Positions 62,292 to 64,000 of a DNA stretch of 64,000 nt are shown in pieces. The notes beneath the pieces were generated by a model that worked only from the letters and a program-made list of their open reading frames with translations, made no database searches and was not told the origin of the DNA. Both the position numbers and the translations under genes were made by a program. The stretch covers positions 43,645-107,644 of the forward strand of contig NZ_CAITNG010000004.1 in the NCBI RefSeq assembly GCF_903893715.1, given 5' to 3'. The stretch is from an uncultured Mucilaginibacter sp. Its GTDB lineage: Bacteria; Bacteroidota; Bacteroidia; Sphingobacteriales; Sphingobacteriaceae. Position 1 is the first letter of the stretch. Each line of letters begins with the position of its first letter.

Positions 62292-63331
62292 TTATCGTAG
62301 TATTTGTAGTAGTACTTGTATTTACCCATAAGTAAATGGTATTTGTTATAAGTTAGGGTTTGCAACGCGTCTCCATAGGAATTATACGTGAAAAAATCAT
62401 GTGTTTCGTCGAAATCATAATAATTAATGATTTGTTTTGAATAGTCTGACAACTGGCTGTTCGGCAACTTAGCATAACTAACTGAACCCGTTCTTTGCAT
62501 ACTTTCTATTAATTGGTTTTTATCATTATACTTTCCTTCGTATACTAATTCCTTAACTCCGTACTCGGTAGTATATATTTTAAGCTTGTTGCCTCTTTTG
62601 TCATATTCGGTTTCTTCAATTTGGGTCAACGAATCTTTGGAATAAATTTTTTCTGTTTGTTTCATTCCATCAGCATCATGTATGTAACTATAGATATTTT
62701 TCCCAGCAAGCTTCAGTTCATGGCCCTGAAAATTTTTATAGTAATCTTCAATTAATTGGTGTTTTTTATTGTATTTATGCATTTGAATGTTTACAGTCCC
62801 CTTTGTTGACTTTGAGTAGAGATAGACAATTTTATCCGTATTCCCAAGATATTTATACCAGCTACTTCCTCTATATAAAGTTTTTTTATTTAATTCAGTT
62901 CCTTTTGCTAAACGTCCATACTTGTTATATTGATAGGTGTATAATATATAACTACTGTCTTGAGGTCGATACGCCCATTTGGTAGTTAACTGTCCTTTTT
63001 TGTTATAAAACGAACTATCGGCATAAATCATCTTTTCACCTTCATAATTAGCGCGTTTGATTATTTGCCCTCTCTTGTTGTATATTATCTTAAAATAATA
63101 TGGTGCGGAGTCTTCACTTATGGCTTTTGTTATATACCCTTTTTTATCGTAAAAATCCTGATTATAAAGGATGCTATCTCCCGTCAATTCGCCAACGTTG
63201 ACTGAGATTTGGTATGTATCAACTTCTTTAATTTTATGAGCGGCAATACGCTCATGGTCGGTCTGACCTTTAGCGTGATACATCAAGCAAGTTAAAAAGA
63301 ATAAAATTGAGTAGGCTTTCAGATATCGCAT
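62288..63331 (-). CDS. Exported YD-repeat-type protein, tandem paralogue 2
   Basis: 347 residues with a signal peptide (LMYHAKGQ). The repeats are degenerate: YDKKGYITKAIS, YNKRGQIIKRANY, YNKKGQLTTKWAY, YNKYGRLAKGTEL, YDKRGNKLKIYTT. It is a paralogue of the next gene: both begin with HKI(K/Q)EVD after the signal peptide. Start and stop overlap neighbours by one to four bases, so all three genes are translationally coupled. Confidence 0.75.
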   Translation of the reverse strand: MRYLKAYSILFFLTCLMYHAKGQTDHERIAAHKIKEVDTYQISVNVGELTGDSILYNQDFYDKKGYITKAISEDSAPYYFKIIYNKRGQIIKRANYEGEKMIYADSSFYNKKGQLTTKWAYRPQDSSYILYTYQYNKYGRLAKGTELNKKTLYRGSSWYKYLGNTDKIVYLYSKSTKGTVNIQMHKYNKKHQLIEDYYKNFQGHELKLAGKNIYSYIHDADGMKQTEKIYSKDSLTQIEETEYDKRGNKLKIYTTEYGVKELVYEGKYNDKNQLIESMQRTGSVSYAKLPNSQLSDYSKQIINYYDFDETHDFFTYNSYGDALQTLTYNKYHLLMGKYKYYYKYYDK

Positions 63332-63912
63332 CAGTCAAATTTTTTGTAGTACCATTTAATAACCATGGTAAGTTTATCATCATAGTAAGCTAAGCCTGTG
63401 CTTAAATTCCCATCGGTATTATAGGTTAGTGTATCTAAATTCTGATGCAGAGTAAGTAGTTTTCCATAACCTTTGACCGGATATTTTCCATTTCCACTCA
63501 AAATGGCCTTTTCATAATAAACATCTTTTTGCATCGCAGTTAACAATTGGCGCCTGTCATTATACGTCCACGCTGCCGTTACCGATGACTCATCTCCCCA
63601 TATATAATCCTTAATTTTATTGCCGCGCAAATCATAGTCTGTTGCTCCGATGGTATTTAAAGAATCTTTGCTATTGGGGTTTTGATTTAATTGCGTAAAC
63701 CCTGTTTTAGTGTTGATATAATAAAATACCTCTTTGTTTTTATATTCAGACGGAGTGCCTCTGCGTATGGTATAACGTTTCACGAGTCTATTTTCAGCAT
63801 TAAAATAGCTTTTCATTTTAGAATAACCGTGCCCCACAAACTTTCCATAAATTAAAATCATGTTGCCGTTTTTATCATATCTACTGTACGTCGTCAAACT
63901 AAAGTGAACCAA
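63331..63912 (-). CDS. YD-repeat-type protein, tandem paralogue 3, 5' end uncertain
   Basis: 193 residues from a TTG at 63912; no ATG in this frame before an in-frame stop upstream. It has the YD units YDKNGNMILIYG and YDLRGNKIKDYIW and ends YYKKFD, but no signal peptide or the HKIxEVD start of its paralogues. It is therefore either truncated, frameshifted near the 5' end, or started elsewhere. It is translationally coupled to the next gene. Confidence 0.55.
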   Translation of the reverse strand: MVHFSLTTYSRYDKNGNMILIYGKFVGHGYSKMKSYFNAENRLVKRYTIRRGTPSEYKNKEVFYYINTKTGFTQLNQNPNSKDSLNTIGATDYDLRGNKIKDYIWGDESSVTAAWTYNDRRQLLTAMQKDVYYEKAILSGNGKYPVKGYGKLLTLHQNLDTLTYNTDGNLSTGLAYYDDKLTMVIKWYYKKFD

Positions 63913-64000
63913 GGCTTGTGTAGTGTTTCGGGTTTAAAGTAAAGCTAAGTTTTCCATTTTGGGGGTGCAAGTGATCTGTGATTTTATTTTTTCATAGGCA
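63913..64000. other. Window end
   Basis: The last 88 bp hold no ORF with clear coding character; the three minus-strand frames all have stops, so the missing start of the third YD-repeat gene cannot be found here. Confidence 0.4.

Overview
The window looks like chromosomal DNA of a Bacteroidota bacterium, most likely family Sphingobacteriaceae (Mucilaginibacter/Pedobacter-like). This rests on GldC and GldN homologues, SusC-like and carboxypeptidase-regulatory-domain outer-membrane proteins, TonB with the Bacteroidota-type N-terminus, ECF sigma/anti-sigma pairs with TonB-like tails, a CxxxY-type CcmE, and several TAnnTTTG (-7) promoter boxes. No species can be named from the sequence alone.

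Layout. 1-0.6 kb: end of the L35/L20 ribosomal protein operon with its terminator. 0.65-8 kb: two glycine-rich envelope proteins, a hotdog thioesterase, a TPR sensor kinase and a small membrane protein. 8-16.3 kb: lutA-lutB lactate-oxidation genes, tspO, a BlaI/BlaR1-type regulator-protease pair whose protease gene is broken in a run of nine G (C on the coding strand), then an accessory patch with an orphan phage terminase small subunit and scattered repeats, and a second lutA-like gene. 16.5-21.5 kb: small membrane proteins, an orphan GldN, a protein with a diadenylate-cyclase-like C-terminus, an SPW membrane protein and a frameshifted DUF6588-like protein. 21.6-29.3 kb: cytochrome c maturation genes (ccmB, C, D, E, F) with a glutamate dehydrogenase and a carboxypeptidase-regulatory-domain protein set among them. 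29.5-36 kb: DNA repair methyltransferase, response regulator, gldC, DEAD-box helicase, an AT-rich PD-(D/E)XK nuclease and dihydroorotase. 36-36.7 kb: a REP-associated tyrosine transposase flanked by REP palindromes. 36.8-43.2 kb: a penicillin-acylase-family enzyme, a TMEM175-like channel, thiol redox proteins, a sirtuin. 42.6-45.4 kb: a cobalamin-riboswitch operon of a BtuB-like receptor and a small membrane protein. 45.4-49.3 kb: ECF sigma/anti-sigma/DUF3810 operon and a divergent, frameshifted tonB. 49.4-54.7 kb: Gfo/Idh/MocA oxidoreductase, XdhC and MocA (molybdoenzyme maturation), a response regulator, and a type III polyketide synthase with an isoprenylcysteine-methyltransferase-like partner. 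54.4-61 kb: an interrupted YCII-like gene, truC, porin-like proteins, a GH2 beta-galactosidase and small proteins. 61.2-64 kb: three tandem YD-repeat-type paralogues running off toward the window end.

Cross-cutting observations. At least seven intergenic spacers carry short arrays with a strict 7-bp period, each with its own unit sequence. At least four genes (BlaR1-like, DUF6588-like, TonB, YCII-like) and probably a fifth (zinc-ribbon protein) are interrupted by single indels or a stop; this could be real decay or phase variation, or residual sequencing error. Several -7 boxes sit so close to start codons that leaderless transcripts are likely. The most biologically intriguing protein is the DAC-like protein at 18.6-19.8 kb; other candidates are the B12-riboswitch membrane protein and the RAYT/REP unit.
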